NCBI RefSeq assembly: GCF_900108175.1
Contig: NZ_FNVO01000004.1
Coordinates: 186,001 to 250,000, forward strand
Length of the DNA: 64,000 nucleotides
Direction: 5' to 3'
From: Thermomonospora echinospora
Lineage (GTDB): Bacteria > Actinomycetota > Actinomycetes > Streptosporangiales > Streptosporangiaceae
Shown here piece after piece: positions 63,969-64,000 of this stretch (within the stretch, counting starts at the first letter, position 1; every line of letters begins with the position of its first letter). The notes under the pieces were generated by a model. It was not told the origin of the DNA, searched no databases, and saw only the letters and a list, made by a program, of their open reading frames with translations. The translations under genes were made by a program, and so were the position numbers.

Positions 63969-64000
63969 TTGTCCACCGCCTCGCCCCGCCCGCTCGTCGT
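63969..64000 (+). CDS. Start of a further ebo operon gene, cut by the window edge
   Basis: Only the first 11 codons are visible, from TTG 63969 with GAGGAG eight bases upstream (reading LSTASPRPLVV). In many ebo clusters the gene after eboE encodes a nucleotide-pyrophosphatase/alkaline-phosphatase-like enzyme (EboF), and this start fits that kind of N-terminus, but so short a stretch proves nothing. Confidence 0.45.
   Translation, partial: MSTASPRPLV

Overview
The window reads as chromosome from a very GC-rich, spore-type actinomycete. Housekeeping synteny (tilS-hpt-ftsH-folE-folP-folB-folK; panC-panD-nadB-nadC-coaX-lysS; argA; lsr2-clpC), frequent GTG/TTG starts, leaderless-looking promoters and DUF6292, Uma2 and NERD proteins suggest Streptosporangiales, perhaps an Actinomadura or Thermomonospora relative. 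The genus is an inference. I saw no tRNA, rRNA, CRISPR array or complete insertion sequence.

Left part (1-7860) is loose and partly decayed. It has a frameshifted NYN-nuclease remnant, a DUF4142 protein, a broken class F sortase, a cyclase-like protein lacking metal-binding Asp residues, a GNAT acetyltransferase, a GntR/UTRA repressor, a small membrane protein, a DUF6292 protein and about 0.9 kb of repeat-bearing non-coding DNA. From 7861 to 19061 come a VIT/VWA protein coupled to a MerR regulator with a near-perfect operator, a NERD membrane protein, a sigma factor fused to a zinc-finger/transmembrane/extracellular tail, an NlpC/P60 hydrolase, inorganic pyrophosphatase, a PBP4-type DD-carboxypeptidase and a DUF2342 metalloprotease.

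Middle part (19120-46891) is core metabolism. TilS, Hpt and FtsH lead into the folate operon. Then follow two tandem HEAT-repeat proteins, an orphan NuoD, a YdbS/YdbT-like bacterial-PH pair, a Uma2 nuclease and a MidA-type methyltransferase. A DesK/NarL-type two-component system sits next to a MacB-like ABC exporter, and the two promoters share a GAC-N4-GTC palindrome. The pantothenate/CoA and NAD genes and lysS close this part.

Right part (46892-64000) holds a small LuxR-type HTH protein, an NlpC/P60 hydrolase under a probable c-di-AMP (ydaO-type) riboswitch, argA, two RDD membrane proteins, lsr2 and clpC (two ClgR-type boxes upstream). It ends with the most interesting block: two tandem secreted ScyD/ScyE-family proteins followed by a tightly overlapping operon with an inositol-phosphate-synthase-like enzyme, UbiA-type EboC, a TIM-barrel isomerase, EboA, TatD-like EboB, EboE and the start of one more gene. 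ScyD/ScyE and Ebo proteins are known together from cyanobacterial scytonemin production and export, but no scytonemin core genes are visible here. This is probably an uncharacterised actinobacterial cyclitol/prenyl pathway with an exported product or envelope role. A two-copy, 21-bp-period direct repeat lies in its promoter.
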